Shown in pieces: positions 1-8,151 of a DNA stretch of 35,357 nt. The first letter of the stretch is position 1; each line of letters starts with the position of its first letter. A program made the translations under genes and the position numbers. Source of the DNA: Clostridiales bacterium DTU023 (GTDB lineage Bacteria > Bacillota > Clostridia > Saccharofermentanales > DTU023); contig LFTF01000037.1 in NCBI GenBank assembly GCA_001512945.1, forward strand, positions 1,044 to 36,400. The letters are read 5' to 3'. The notes beneath the pieces are model-generated. The model worked only from the letters and a program-made list of their open reading frames with translations, ran no database searches and was not told where the DNA came from.

Positions 1-16
1 GAGGAGAAGTGAAATC

Positions 17-1279
17 ATGTCTATGAGAATTGGCTATGCATGTCTTACAGTAGGGGTGCCGAACACTCAGTTACGAACCTGCATACTTAAAAACGCCAAC
101 GAAATGGTGTTACAAGGGTTGACACAATCTAATCTAACAGCACTGGATCATATGCTCGATTACAATATAAAAAACGAGATCCAACTTCTACGCATCAGTT
201 CTGACATTGTTCCGTTCGCCTCTCATCCAGAGGTGGAATTCGCGTGGCAAGAATTATTTCATGAGCAGCTGGCGTCATTGGGAGAAAAGGCACGCAATGC
301 CGGGATGCGCCTTTCGATGCATCCCGGTCAATACACCGTGCTCAATTCTCTTACTGATGATGTGGTCAAGCGGGCAGTTATGGACCTCACGTATCATTGC
401 CGTTTTCTTGATGCGCTGGGTATGGGATCGGAATGCAAGATCATTCTGCATGTGGGCGGTGCTTACGGAGATAAGAAAGCTGCCATTAAACGTTTTCAAG
501 ACAACTACGATCTCTTGGCCTCCTCTATTCGCCAACGCCTGGTCATTGAGAACGACGACAAAATTTACAGCATTGATGAGGTGCTTGAGATTGGACTCGA
601 CTGCGATATACCGGTCGTCTTTGACAATCTCCACAATGCGGTGTATCCAAGTGAACAACAAAAGCGAGAGAGTGAATGGATAGCCTTATCTAGTGAGACT
701 TGGAAGGCAGATGACGGGCCACAGAAAATTCACTATTCTCAGCAAGCTGAAGGGAAAAGATCCGGTTCGCATTCCGATACGATATCCGTTCACGAGTTCG
801 TGAATTTTGCGCCACAGCTTCCTGCCGCATGCGATGTGATGCTAGAAGTCAAAGACAAAAATATCTCGGCGGTCAAGTGCATATTGGCAACAGCTAAAAT
901 CGGCAAAATTGAAAAACTAGAAGAAGAATGGGCACGTTATAAATACGCTGTCCTTGAGCGGTCGCCACAAAATTACAAAGCGATAAGTTCGCTTTTGAAA
1001 GACAAAAGCTCTTATCCTGTTTTAGAGTTTTATGACCTTATTGAAAAATCGATTGGTACGATCTCAGAGCCTGGCAAGGCAAAAAACGCCGCGTTACACG
1101 TGTGGGGCTACTTCAAAGATATCGCAACGCAATCAGAAAAACGACGTTTTGAAAGCTTGCTGGAGCAATATCGAGAGGGCAGCGCGACGCTTCAAAGTCT
1201 CAAGCGCCATCTTTACAGATTGTCGGAAAAATACCGCCAAGATTATCTTTTGCAATCCCTCTATTTTTATGACGTATAA
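17..1279 (+). CDS. uvsE: UV DNA damage endonuclease UvsE with C-terminal DUF1722-like domain
   Basis: UvsE/UVDE enzymes nick DNA 5' of UV photoproducts and so start an excision-repair route independent of UvrABC. The TIM-barrel part (about residues 3-290) opens with RIGYACLTVGVPN. It carries the family's metal-ligand motifs SMHPGQY (near residue 100), HVGG, ENDDK, FDNLHN, HYSQQ and MLEVKDK. From about residue 300 to 420 there is an extra domain with the look of DUF1722/YbgA: KYAVLERSPQNYK, then NAALHVWGYFKD, LLEQYREG and a QDYLLQS end. This makes the protein about 100 residues longer than a minimal UvsE. GAGGAG at bases 1-6 supports the ATG at 17; the Met two codons later is an alternative. 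Gene context upstream is cut off by the window edge. Endonuclease assignment is firm; the role of the extra domain is unknown. Confidence 0.93.
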   Translation: MSMRIGYACLTVGVPNTQLRTCILKNANEMVLQGLTQSNLTALDHMLDYNIKNEIQLLRISSDIVPFASHPEVEFAWQELFHEQLASLGEKARNAGMRLSMHPGQYTVLNSLTDDVVKRAVMDLTYHCRFLDALGMGSECKIILHVGGAYGDKKAAIKRFQDNYDLLASSIRQRLVIENDDKIYSIDEVLEIGLDCDIPVVFDNLHNAVYPSEQQKRESEWIALSSETWKADDGPQKIHYSQQAEGKRSGSHSDTISVHEFVNFAPQLPAACDVMLEVKDKNISAVKCILATAKIGKIEKLEEEWARYKYAVLERSPQNYKAISSLLKDKSSYPVLEFYDLIEKSIGTISEPGKAKNAALHVWGYFKDIATQSEKRRFESLLEQYREGSATLQSLKRHLYRLSEKYRQDYLLQSLYFYDV

Positions 1280-1442
1280 ACTCACTTCCCATTTGAAATG
1301 AGATAAAATAAAACATCGTTCAATCCTTAACAGGCGAATTACAGCATTACTACTTGGATGACCCGAAATCACATATGCTAGTATTAGATTGAACTTACGT
1401 TTGTTTTAAGCCAACAGATATTTCTGTTGTTGGAGGATAAAA

Positions 1443-2189
1443 ATGATGGATAATCAAAATTTTATAAATACCCTTACCGATTGGATTAGTAAAGCACAGG
1501 ATATCGTATTTTTTGGAGGCGCAGGCGTGTCTACCGAGTCGGGTGTGCCTGATTTTCGCAGTCCGTCAGGAATTTACGCACAGATGGGTGGCGCGGAAGA
1601 ATATCTTACGTTGGGATTCATGAATCAATACCCTGAGAAGTTTTACGAATTTTATCGAGAATATTTCATGAAATCTGGGATAGAGCCAAATCCCGCTCAT
1701 TATAAACTGGCTGAAATGGAGAGCAAGAACAAACTCACTGCGGTTGTGACCCAGAACGTTGATGGCCTTCACCAGAAGGCGGGGAGCCGGCGTGTTCTTG
1801 AAGTACACGGAAACGGAACAAAGTTTTACTGTCAGCGTTGCGGGACACACTATTCGTTCGATGATGTCGTGGCGACCCAGGGTCCTTTTTACTGTCTGAA
1901 AAATGATTGTGGTGGGCTGGTACGCCCTGATATCGTGATGTATGGTGAATCTCTTGGTAATAAGGTGCTCAACCAATCCATTGACGCAATCGCAAAAGCC
2001 GACCTTGTAATCGTTGGCGGCTCCTCAATGACTGTATATCCCGCCGCCGGTCTGATCCACTACAGAAAGCCTGCCTCTAAGCTTGTCCTTGTCAATCTTG
2101 ACCCAACTCCTTATGACGGCGTTTGCGATCTCGTGGCACACGGACCAATCGGAGAATTGTTTGATCGCCTAGAGATCGCTTCCGAGTAA
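1443..2189 (+). CDS. Sir2 family NAD-dependent protein deacylase (sirtuin)
   Basis: Sirtuins remove acyl groups from protein lysines using NAD+, giving nicotinamide and O-acyl-ADP-ribose. The 248-residue protein has the full Rossmann-type signature: GGAGVSTESGVPDFRS near residue 25, TQNVDGLH, the catalytic histidine in LEVHGNG, a four-cysteine zinc site (CQRC and a CLKNDC pair) and the GGSSMTVYPAAGL nucleotide loop. It is close to a minimal catalytic core with no long extensions, and the PDFRS form argues against a strict SIRT5/CobB-type desuccinylase. A strong GGAGG (1432-1436) precedes the ATG-ATG start; either Met may be used. A small hairpin (CAACAGA-TATT-TCTGTTG, 1412-1429) sits directly upstream of the SD. 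The gene is separated from its neighbours by 163 and 139 bases and is probably its own unit. Confidence 0.93.
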   Translation: MMDNQNFINTLTDWISKAQDIVFFGGAGVSTESGVPDFRSPSGIYAQMGGAEEYLTLGFMNQYPEKFYEFYREYFMKSGIEPNPAHYKLAEMESKNKLTAVVTQNVDGLHQKAGSRRVLEVHGNGTKFYCQRCGTHYSFDDVVATQGPFYCLKNDCGGLVRPDIVMYGESLGNKVLNQSIDAIAKADLVIVGGSSMTVYPAAGLIHYRKPASKLVLVNLDPTPYDGVCDLVAHGPIGELFDRLEIASE

Positions 2190-2210
2190 CAGGGGGCTGT
2201 TCATTTGTCA

Positions 2211-2239
2211 TTGATAACTCGACCTCTTTTTGTTAGCAT
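2211..2239 (+). promoter_or_regulatory. Candidate sigma-A promoter for the CNNM/CorC gene
   Basis: TTGATA at 2211-2216 and TAGCAT at 2234-2239 are 17 bases apart, in the spacer after the sirtuin gene. The -35 is good and the -10 only fair. The expected transcript would have a leader of roughly 80 bases before the TTG start at 2329. Confidence 0.35.
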
Positions 2240-2328
2240 AAACTAACTTCAATTTGCGGACTGTAGTGTATCTCCGCTAAACTTGAATCCAATGAGTCCA
2301 TTCAGGACCAATAGGGAGGAAACACTAA

Positions 2329-3780
2329 TTGGACGGCAGTAGCTGTACCGGCCCTCTGTGGAGGGCCCTTCTAGAAAAGCAAACAATCGTAGGAACTTCT
2401 CGCGGTTCGCTTGCGTTCGATTTAATTCTAATATTTTTTCTCATTTTGATAAACGGTTTCTTTGCGGCCGCAGAGATGGCTGTTGTTACCCAAAACGACA
2501 ATAAGATTCGCCGGATGGCCCAAACAGGTCACATCAAGGCGCAAAGACTCTTGCGTTTCGTCGACGATAAGAGCCGTTTTTTGTCGACCATTCAAGTCGC
2601 GATCACGCTGGCGGGGTTCCTGTCGAGTGCCTTCGCAGCTGACAAACTGGCGGGGCGACTTTATCTTGTGGTCGACCCTTTATTGGAGAGACCTTCTCTG
2701 CGAACACTTTTTGTCATCCTGTTAACGATCGTGTTATCGTATTTTATGCTTGTCCTGGGAGAGCTGGTGCCGAAGCGGTTAGCCATGCGAAGACCAGAGG
2801 CGTTTGCTCTGTCCATTGCGGCAGTCCTCAGAGTGTTCGATATTGTGTTCCGTCCCTTTACGCGCCTGCTTGAATTATCGAGCAATGGCATCATACGTCT
2901 TCTGGGGATAGATCCCCAAGAGACGAATCAGCGTGTAACCGAAGAAGAGATACGGATTATGGTGGAAGCGGGAGCCGGATGCGGTGATCTTCAAGAAGAA
3001 GAGGCAACCCTGATCAATAATATTTTCGCCTTTGACGATAAATATGTTTCGGAGATAATGACGCCACGCGTCAATGTAACGGCTGTTCCGCTTGATTCAA
3101 CTTATCCTGAAGCCGTTGAGATCGTCTCCAATGCCTGTTATTCGCGATTCCCTGTTTATGACGATCATATCGATGATATCGTCGGAGTACTGACAGTCAA
3201 AGATCTTCTCAGAGCAGAGAATACGCCGAGCGATGAGCGGTTTACCCTCAAGAAGATATTGAGACCCACTTATTTTGTACCAGAGGGGAAAAAGATCGAC
3301 GTTCTGTTTAACGAGATGAAGCGGCAACACATCACAATGGCTGTGGTAGTTGATGAGTATGGCGGTACGGAAGGAATCGTTACGCTAGAAGATTTGCTCG
3401 AAGAGATCGTCGGTGAAATTGAAGATGAAGATGATGCGCCGGTAACCAGTGTAACGGTCAACACGGATGGTTCGTATGTGTTTAGTGGTTTATTAACCCC
3501 TGCCGAAGCCGGTCGCTATGTTCCAGAGCTCGACGCGCTAAAAGAAGATGATGATTTCGACACAATCGCTGGGTTTATTCTTTCGCTACTGGGTTATATT
3601 CCCGAACGCAATGATAACCCAGAGGTCATGTACGGCAATTTAAAATTTACAGTTCTTGAGATGGATGACAGACGGATCTCACGCATTAAGCTGGAAGTCA
3701 CGTCACCGGATCAGGAAGATCAAGCACAAGCCAAAAATGGTTTTGAGATAGGTGGACCGGAAGACTCCCGGCTCATTTGA
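2329..3780 (+). CDS. CNNM/CorC-family transporter (DUF21 - CBS pair - CorC_HlyC)
   Basis: Members of this 'hemolysin-related' family are membrane proteins linked to magnesium (and sometimes sodium or cobalt) transport, with cytosolic CBS domains that sense adenine nucleotides. Domain order is typical: hydrophobic DUF21/CNNM segment with LILINGFFAAAEMAVV and a LGELVPKRLA motif (about residues 28-200), a CBS pair starting at EIMTPR (near residue 243) and ending in EGIVTLEDLLEEIVGEIEDE, then a CorC_HlyC domain with FDTIAGFILSLLGYIPE (about 375-450). The start is TTG, chosen because AGGGAGGA (2313-2320) lies eight bases upstream and MDGSS-type N-termini are common in the family. A perfect hairpin lies at codons 8-13. 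The stop is nine bases before the preferred start of the calcium ATPase, so the two are probably one operon. Confidence 0.9.
   Translation: MDGSSCTGPLWRALLEKQTIVGTSRGSLAFDLILIFFLILINGFFAAAEMAVVTQNDNKIRRMAQTGHIKAQRLLRFVDDKSRFLSTIQVAITLAGFLSSAFAADKLAGRLYLVVDPLLERPSLRTLFVILLTIVLSYFMLVLGELVPKRLAMRRPEAFALSIAAVLRVFDIVFRPFTRLLELSSNGIIRLLGIDPQETNQRVTEEEIRIMVEAGAGCGDLQEEEATLINNIFAFDDKYVSEIMTPRVNVTAVPLDSTYPEAVEIVSNACYSRFPVYDDHIDDIVGVLTVKDLLRAENTPSDERFTLKKILRPTYFVPEGKKIDVLFNEMKRQHITMAVVVDEYGGTEGIVTLEDLLEEIVGEIEDEDDAPVTSVTVNTDGSYVFSGLLTPAEAGRYVPELDALKEDDDFDTIAGFILSLLGYIPERNDNPEVMYGNLKFTVLEMDDRRISRIKLEVTSPDQEDQAQAKNGFEIGGPEDSRLI
2350..2367 (+). repeat. Perfect 7-bp hairpin just inside the CNNM coding region
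   Basis: GGCCCTC-TGTG-GAGGGCC begins 21 bases downstream of the TTG start codon. It is GC-only except for one T-A pair, so it should fold in the mRNA. A hairpin at this distance can hold the ribosome over a weak start codon, or it may be incidental. Confidence 0.6.
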
Positions 3781-3788
3781 GGATTCAC

Positions 3789-6638
3789 ATGAAAAAAAAG
3801 GATTTTGATGTACGGCAGACTGCCGTCTCGCTTTTAAGTGGCGAGGAGGCCACCATTACTTCTGTCGAAGAGGTGGAACGTTTGCTTGGCTCTGACATTA
3901 AGGCAGGATTGACAGACCAAGAAGCTAAGCAAAGACTTGAAATACATGGGCGCAATGAGCTGGAAGGGGAGAAGAGCTCTCCGTTTATCCTCAAGTTGTT
4001 TGATCAATTCAAAGATTTTCTCATTTTAATCCTGATCGGAGCAGCTATTATCTCTGCCATCCTGGGAGAGTCAATCGACGCCATTATCATATTGGCAGTA
4101 GTTGTGATCAACGCTATCCTTGGCGCGGTGCAGGAAAATCAGGCGGAAAAAGCGCTGGCAGCTCTTAAGAAAATGTCAGCACCTTACGCGCGCGTTATTC
4201 GAGCAGGCACTACACACGAACTGCCCGCGACAGAACTTGTGCCCGGAGATCTCGTTGAGTTGTCAGCGGGAGATATTGTGCCTGCTGACATACGACTCTT
4301 CGATAGTAGCAACCTCAGAGCCAACGAATCTGCATTGACGGGTGAGTCACTTCCCGTTTCAAAAGACGCAAAAGCGATTTATAACGAGGTGCCTGGCATT
4401 GGCGACCGCACTAATATGGTATTCAGCGGCATGGAGATTGCATATGGGCGAGGCAATGGATTGGTTGTTTCGACTGCGGCGGCGACCGAGATTGGTAAAA
4501 TCGCCGATCGCCTTAAGAGCATTGAAGCAGAGTTGACACCGCTTCAGGTCAACCTTAACAAACTGGGGAAAATCCTGGGAATTCTCTTTCTTTTTATTAG
4601 CGCTATCGTTTTTGGAGTGGGTCTGCTTCAGGGTGGTCAACCGCTCGCGCTCTTTATGACGGCGATCAGTCTCGCTGTAGCCGCAATCCCGGAAGGGCTT
4701 CCGGCCGTTGTCACAATTATACTCGCCCTCGGCATGAACCGTATGGCAAAAGAGAATGCAATCGTCAAGCGGCTTCTCGCGGTTGAGACACTGGGAAGTG
4801 TAGACACCATCTGTACCGATAAAACCGGTACTTTGACACAAAATGAAATGACCGTGACTCGCCTTTATGCCGGTGGTCAAACCTACCAGGTCACAGGGGT
4901 CGGTTATTCAAAAAATGGCAAAATTTTCCGTGACAATGGGGAGAATGCGGATAAAGAGGTTGTCGATGCAGATTCATTAACTGTGATGGACCGTTTGCTC
5001 CAGATTGGAGCACTTTGCAATGATGCGGTTCTCACTCAAACAGATGGTGTTGCTTCCATAATAGGTGATCCGACAGAAGGCGCGATGTTGACTGTTGTCG
5101 AGAAGGGTGGATTATCTGTTAGCGAGCTGCGCGAAGAGAGTCCTATCATTTGGGAGCTTCCGTTTGATTCTGAAAGAAAGATGATGTCGGTCGGTTGCAA
5201 GTTGGAACAACAGCGCTCGTACTCCCTCACAAAGGGAGCTCCCGATAACGTGATTTTCCGTTGCGATTATGAGATGACGACTGATGGCGTCGTTGTGCTT
5301 ACTGATCAAAGACGCGAAGCGATTCTGAGTCAGAATTCTGCCTACGCGCGCAAAGCGCTGCGTGTGCTCGCGTTCGCATACAAGGAGCACGCGGATGAAC
5401 GCTTTGAAGGCGCAGAGCAGGGAATGGTTTTTGTCGGCTTTATGGGGATGATTGATCCTCCAAGGCCAGAAGTCAGAGACGCGATTGACGTGTGTCACAA
5501 TGCGGGTATTTCTGTGGTCATGATTACGGGAGATCACCAGGAAACTGCGGCGGCCATTGCCAATGATCTCAAGCTGCGATCACCTGAAGATGGAATAATT
5601 TCTGGCCACCTGCTGGAAAAGATGTCAGATGATGAGTTACTTGAAGCTTCCCGCTCGACTTCGGTCTATGCGCGAGTTTCTCCGGAACATAAAGTCAGAA
5701 TTGTCGAAGCGCTGAAGCGGTTGGGAAGAATTGTCTCCATGACGGGCGATGGAGTTAATGACGCACCTGCGTTAAAACGTGCCGACATCGGCGTTGCTAT
5801 GGGAATCACCGGAACGGAAGTTGCCAAAGGCGCAGCTGACGTGATTCTCACGGACGATAACTTTGGAACGATTGTCAGCGCGGTTGAAGAGGGGAGAGTA
5901 ATCTACTCTAATATTCGGAAGGTCGTTAGCTTTCTTTTGTCTTGCAATGTAGGAGAAATCCTCGTTATCTTTATTACGAGCATGATATTTGGCCCGGCGT
6001 ATTCGCCATTGATTCCGGTTCAACTCCTCTGGCTCAATCTAGTGACTGACAGCTTCCCTGCCCTTGCTCTGGGTCGTGAACGGGCTGAAGAAGGTATTAT
6101 GCTGCGACAACCTCGCAAGAAAGGGGACAGAATCCTTGACCGTCCCATGATGTGGTCAATTGCTTCTCAGGCGGTTGCCCTCTTCATTGCTGTATTTGTT
6201 GCCTTTAACATCGGACGTTTCTTTTATCCTGATCTGCTTGTTGTTAACGGCCTCACTTCTCACGGAGTTACAGTATCAACGTTTACCATGATGCCTCAGG
6301 CACAGACGATTCCCTCGTGGGGAGCTCACACGTACGCTTTCGTTGCTTTGATTCTCTCTGAGATCCTACGTGTGTTTTCAAGCAGATCTGAGTATTTGTC
6401 AGTCTTCAAGTTAGGATTCTTTTCGAATAAATCTCTGAACAGAGCAGTGTTGCTTTCAGTAGCCTTAACGCTCGTCGTAGTTTATGTTCCTTTTATTGAT
6501 CAGTATTTTAAAACGATCCCGCTAAACTTACGCGACTGGGGGGTTATTCTTGTTCTGATCTTGATTCCGTTCCTTGCGGGAGAATTGTTCAAGCGTATTT
6601 ATTACGCGAAGTTACGCAAAGCACAGCGAGAACTATAG
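3789..6638 (+). CDS. Calcium-translocating P-type ATPase (SERCA/PMCA-like, P2A)
   Basis: This membrane pump uses ATP to expel calcium. Motifs in order: N-terminal cation-ATPase domain, actuator motif TGES (near residue 184), transmembrane PEGLP with the calcium-binding glutamate, phosphorylation site DKTGTLT (Asp near 344), nucleotide-domain KGAPD, MITGDHQETA and the hinge TGDGVNDAP (near 652). TM5 keeps NVGE and TM6 keeps NLVTDSFPALALG, the residues that form the SERCA calcium sites, so calcium is more likely than another ion. The ORF track starts at a TTG (3777) that overlaps the CNNM stop. I prefer ATG 3789 because GAGG lies just upstream and MKKK is a normal cytosolic start, giving 949 residues. 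It lies directly behind a CNNM-family gene, suggesting joint divalent cation handling. Confidence 0.93.
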   Translation: MKKKDFDVRQTAVSLLSGEEATITSVEEVERLLGSDIKAGLTDQEAKQRLEIHGRNELEGEKSSPFILKLFDQFKDFLILILIGAAIISAILGESIDAIIILAVVVINAILGAVQENQAEKALAALKKMSAPYARVIRAGTTHELPATELVPGDLVELSAGDIVPADIRLFDSSNLRANESALTGESLPVSKDAKAIYNEVPGIGDRTNMVFSGMEIAYGRGNGLVVSTAAATEIGKIADRLKSIEAELTPLQVNLNKLGKILGILFLFISAIVFGVGLLQGGQPLALFMTAISLAVAAIPEGLPAVVTIILALGMNRMAKENAIVKRLLAVETLGSVDTICTDKTGTLTQNEMTVTRLYAGGQTYQVTGVGYSKNGKIFRDNGENADKEVVDADSLTVMDRLLQIGALCNDAVLTQTDGVASIIGDPTEGAMLTVVEKGGLSVSELREESPIIWELPFDSERKMMSVGCKLEQQRSYSLTKGAPDNVIFRCDYEMTTDGVVVLTDQRREAILSQNSAYARKALRVLAFAYKEHADERFEGAEQGMVFVGFMGMIDPPRPEVRDAIDVCHNAGISVVMITGDHQETAAAIANDLKLRSPEDGIISGHLLEKMSDDELLEASRSTSVYARVSPEHKVRIVEALKRLGRIVSMTGDGVNDAPALKRADIGVAMGITGTEVAKGAADVILTDDNFGTIVSAVEEGRVIYSNIRKVVSFLLSCNVGEILVIFITSMIFGPAYSPLIPVQLLWLNLVTDSFPALALGRERAEEGIMLRQPRKKGDRILDRPMMWSIASQAVALFIAVFVAFNIGRFFYPDLLVVNGLTSHGVTVSTFTMMPQAQTIPSWGAHTYAFVALILSEILRVFSSRSEYLSVFKLGFFSNKSLNRAVLLSVALTLVVVYVPFIDQYFKTIPLNLRDWGVILVLILIPFLAGELFKRIYYAKLRKAQREL

Positions 6639-6669
6639 TTACGATCGTTTTTAAATTTGTATTGAGTGC

Positions 6670-6698
6670 TTGACGCCACCGGGAAGAACGCTTATAAT
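6670..6698 (+). promoter_or_regulatory. Promoter of the infC-rpmI-rplT operon
   Basis: TTGACG (6670-6675) and a perfect TATAAT (6693-6698) are separated by exactly 17 bases. This is one of the strongest sigma-A-like promoters in the window. Transcription would start near 6705, leaving a 127-base leader before the AUC start of infC. Confidence 0.85.
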
Positions 6699-6704
6699 CA
6701 CTCA

Positions 6705-6831
6705 CGGACAAGTAGAAGTTCCGCTTCTCACCTCCAGCTCACGCAAAGAGGTCCGCAAAATCCGATCCAGGTAGGCGGTTTTGTTTAGCGGAACAAAACC
6801 GCTTTTTTGTTGCCCGTAGAGGAGGTAGGAT
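6705..6831 (+). ncRNA. Structured mRNA leader (L20/IF3-type attenuator) of infC-rpmI-rplT
   Basis: The leader holds a small hairpin AGAAG-TTCCG-CTTCT, an ACCTC...GAGGT pairing and then a strong intrinsic terminator. A CAAAATCCG segment (6757-6765) can pair with the CGGTTTTG of the terminator's 5' arm, with one bulge. That gives a possible antiterminator that excludes the terminator. Firmicutes commonly regulate this operon by L20-dependent attenuation, so that is the likely mechanism here; the L20-binding element itself was not identified. No T-box TGGNACC-type motif is seen. Confidence 0.65.
6775..6808 (+). terminator. Intrinsic terminator/attenuator in the infC leader
   Basis: GCGGTTTTGTT pairs with AACAAAACCGC (11 bp, six-base loop) and is followed by six T residues. 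It lies after the promoter and before infC, so it must act as an attenuator and not as the end of the upstream ATPase gene only. Confidence 0.85.
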
Positions 6832-7353
6832 ATCAGACAATCAAACAGGGGCCACATGATCAATGAGGATATTCGTTATCCCCAGGTTCGATTAGTGGAT
6901 CAAGAAGGTACTATGGTAGGCGTTGTTCCTATTGATGAGGCACAGCGCAGGGCGTATGACGCAGAACTCGATCTTGTGCTTATTTCAGCTTCAGCAGATA
7001 ATCCTGTGTGTAAGATTATGGATTATGGGAAATTCATATTTGAACAGGAAAAAAAGAAGCGCGAAGCCAGAAAGAACCAAAAAATCGTCAATGTCAAAGA
7101 AGTTCAACTCAAGCTGACGACAGAAGAACACGATCTAGACTTCAAGGTTAGAAACGCGAGACGTTTTCTTGAAGCGGGTGACCGAGTTAAGGTAGTAATC
7201 CGCTTCCGAGGCAGAGAGATGGCGCACACGGATCAAGGTTACGATGTCATGGGAGATTTCGCGGAAGCTGTCGCGGATATCGGCACGGTCGACCGTGCGG
7301 CTAGGGCTGAAGGCCGCAATATGATTATGTTTTTAGCGCCTTTAAAAGATTAA
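6832..7353 (+). CDS. infC: Translation initiation factor IF-3 (AUC start)
   Basis: IF-3 binds the 30S subunit, prevents 50S joining and checks the start codon. The protein shows the family pattern: N-domain INEDIRYPQVRLVDQEG, linker rich in KKKREARKNQK, and C-domain with KEVQLKLTTEEHDLDFKVRNARRFLEAGDRVKVVIRFRGREM. The ORF track begins at ATG 6856, but GGAGG (6821-6825) is then about 30 bases away. An in-frame ATC at 6832 is six bases after that SD and gives a 173-residue protein with an extra RQSNRGH, matching normal IF-3 length. Use of AUU/AUC-type starts by infC is well known and lets IF-3 limit its own synthesis. Start choice is inference, but strongly supported. Confidence 0.93.
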   Translation: MRQSNRGHMINEDIRYPQVRLVDQEGTMVGVVPIDEAQRRAYDAELDLVLISASADNPVCKIMDYGKFIFEQEKKKREARKNQKIVNVKEVQLKLTTEEHDLDFKVRNARRFLEAGDRVKVVIRFRGREMAHTDQGYDVMGDFAEAVADIGTVDRAARAEGRNMIMFLAPLKD

Positions 7354-7418
7354 CGTGGCGGGCATAGCCCCCAATAACGATATACAAATAATCAAAGAAC
7401 CTGAAGGGAGGGCATCTT

Positions 7419-7616
7419 ATGCCTAAACAGAAAACACATAGCTCGTCTAAGAAACGATACAAAAAGACCGCAACAGGTAAGTTCGTTCGGTCACAAGCTT
7501 TTAAGAGCCATATTTTGACCAAAAAATCACCGAAGAGAATACGTAAACTACGCAAGTCTACTCTGGTATCGTCGGCAGACGAGAAACGTTTGCGTCGGCT
7601 TCTGCCCTATAAATAA
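7419..7616 (+). CDS. rpmI: 50S ribosomal protein L35
   Basis: A small, very basic 65-residue protein of the large ribosomal subunit. It begins [24 protein letters not shown] and contains [10 protein letters not shown]-like and [10 protein letters not shown] segments typical of L35. GGGAGGG lies eight bases before the ATG. It sits between infC and rplT in the usual three-gene operon and should share the upstream attenuator. Confidence 0.96.
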   Translation: MPKQKTHSSSKKRYKKTATGKFVRSQAFKSHILTKKSPKRIRKLRKSTLVSSADEKRLRRLLPYK

Positions 7617-7652
7617 TACGGTGAATCAAGGAAAAAGGGGAGGATAGTTCAT

Positions 7653-8015
7653 ATGTCAAGAGTTAAAAGAGGCTCAGTTTTGCGCCGGCGTCACAAGAGG
7701 GTCTTAAAACAAGCCAAAGGTTATTTTGGAAGAAAAGGCACTCAATATCGTGTGGCCAATCAAGCTGTCATGAAATCAGGCCAATATGCATACGTTGATC
7801 GCAAGAGGAAGAAACGGGATTTCCGTCGTCTTTGGATCGCTCGAATCAATGCGGCCGCGCGGATAAATGGAATGAGTTACAGTCGCTTTATGAACGGTTT
7901 GAATGTGGCAGGTATCGGACTTGACAGGAAAGCACTTGCTGACCTGGCTGTCAACGATAAGCGCGGTTTTGCAGAGCTTGTCACCATTTCTAAAAGTGCG
8001 TTGGCAGCATCATAA
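7653..8015 (+). CDS. rplT: 50S ribosomal protein L20
   Basis: L20 is an early-assembly 23S rRNA-binding protein and, in Firmicutes, the repressor of its own operon. The 120-residue sequence starts [26 protein letters not shown] and continues with the conserved [25 protein letters not shown] and [25 protein letters not shown] precedes the ATG. It is followed by a hairpin that probably ends the operon. Confidence 0.97.
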   Translation: MSRVKRGSVLRRRHKRVLKQAKGYFGRKGTQYRVANQAVMKSGQYAYVDRKRKKRDFRRLWIARINAAARINGMSYSRFMNGLNVAGIGLDRKALADLAVNDKRGFAELVTISKSALAAS

Positions 8016-8044
8016 AGAACGGGTATCCAATACGAAATAGGACT

Positions 8045-8067
8045 AAGGCGGAGGAATCCGCCTTTCT
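8045..8067 (+). terminator. Likely terminator after rplT
   Basis: AAGGCGGA-GGAA-TCCGCCTT is a perfect 8-bp stem with a GNRA-type loop, followed by a short T-rich stretch (TTTCTC). Position 30 bases after rplT fits the end of the operon. The T-tract is weak. Confidence 0.65.
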
Positions 8068-8151
8068 CATGCATTTGATTGAACGTGCACAGCTAAATTG
8101 CAATGAGTACTGAGTATTGGTAAATAACAAAGAAATGTTCGGGAGCAACCT

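Noticed and set aside
1281-1302. Hairpin CTCACTTC/GAAATGAG after uvsE as a terminator
   Set aside because: One mismatch, short, and followed by A-rich and not T-rich sequence.
4359-4880. 173-residue minus-strand ORF inside the calcium ATPase
   Set aside because: Antisense shadow of the conserved ATPase core.
6705-6831. T-box riboswitch in the infC leader
   Set aside because: No T-box consensus or specifier-loop pattern; the structure is a simple attenuator.
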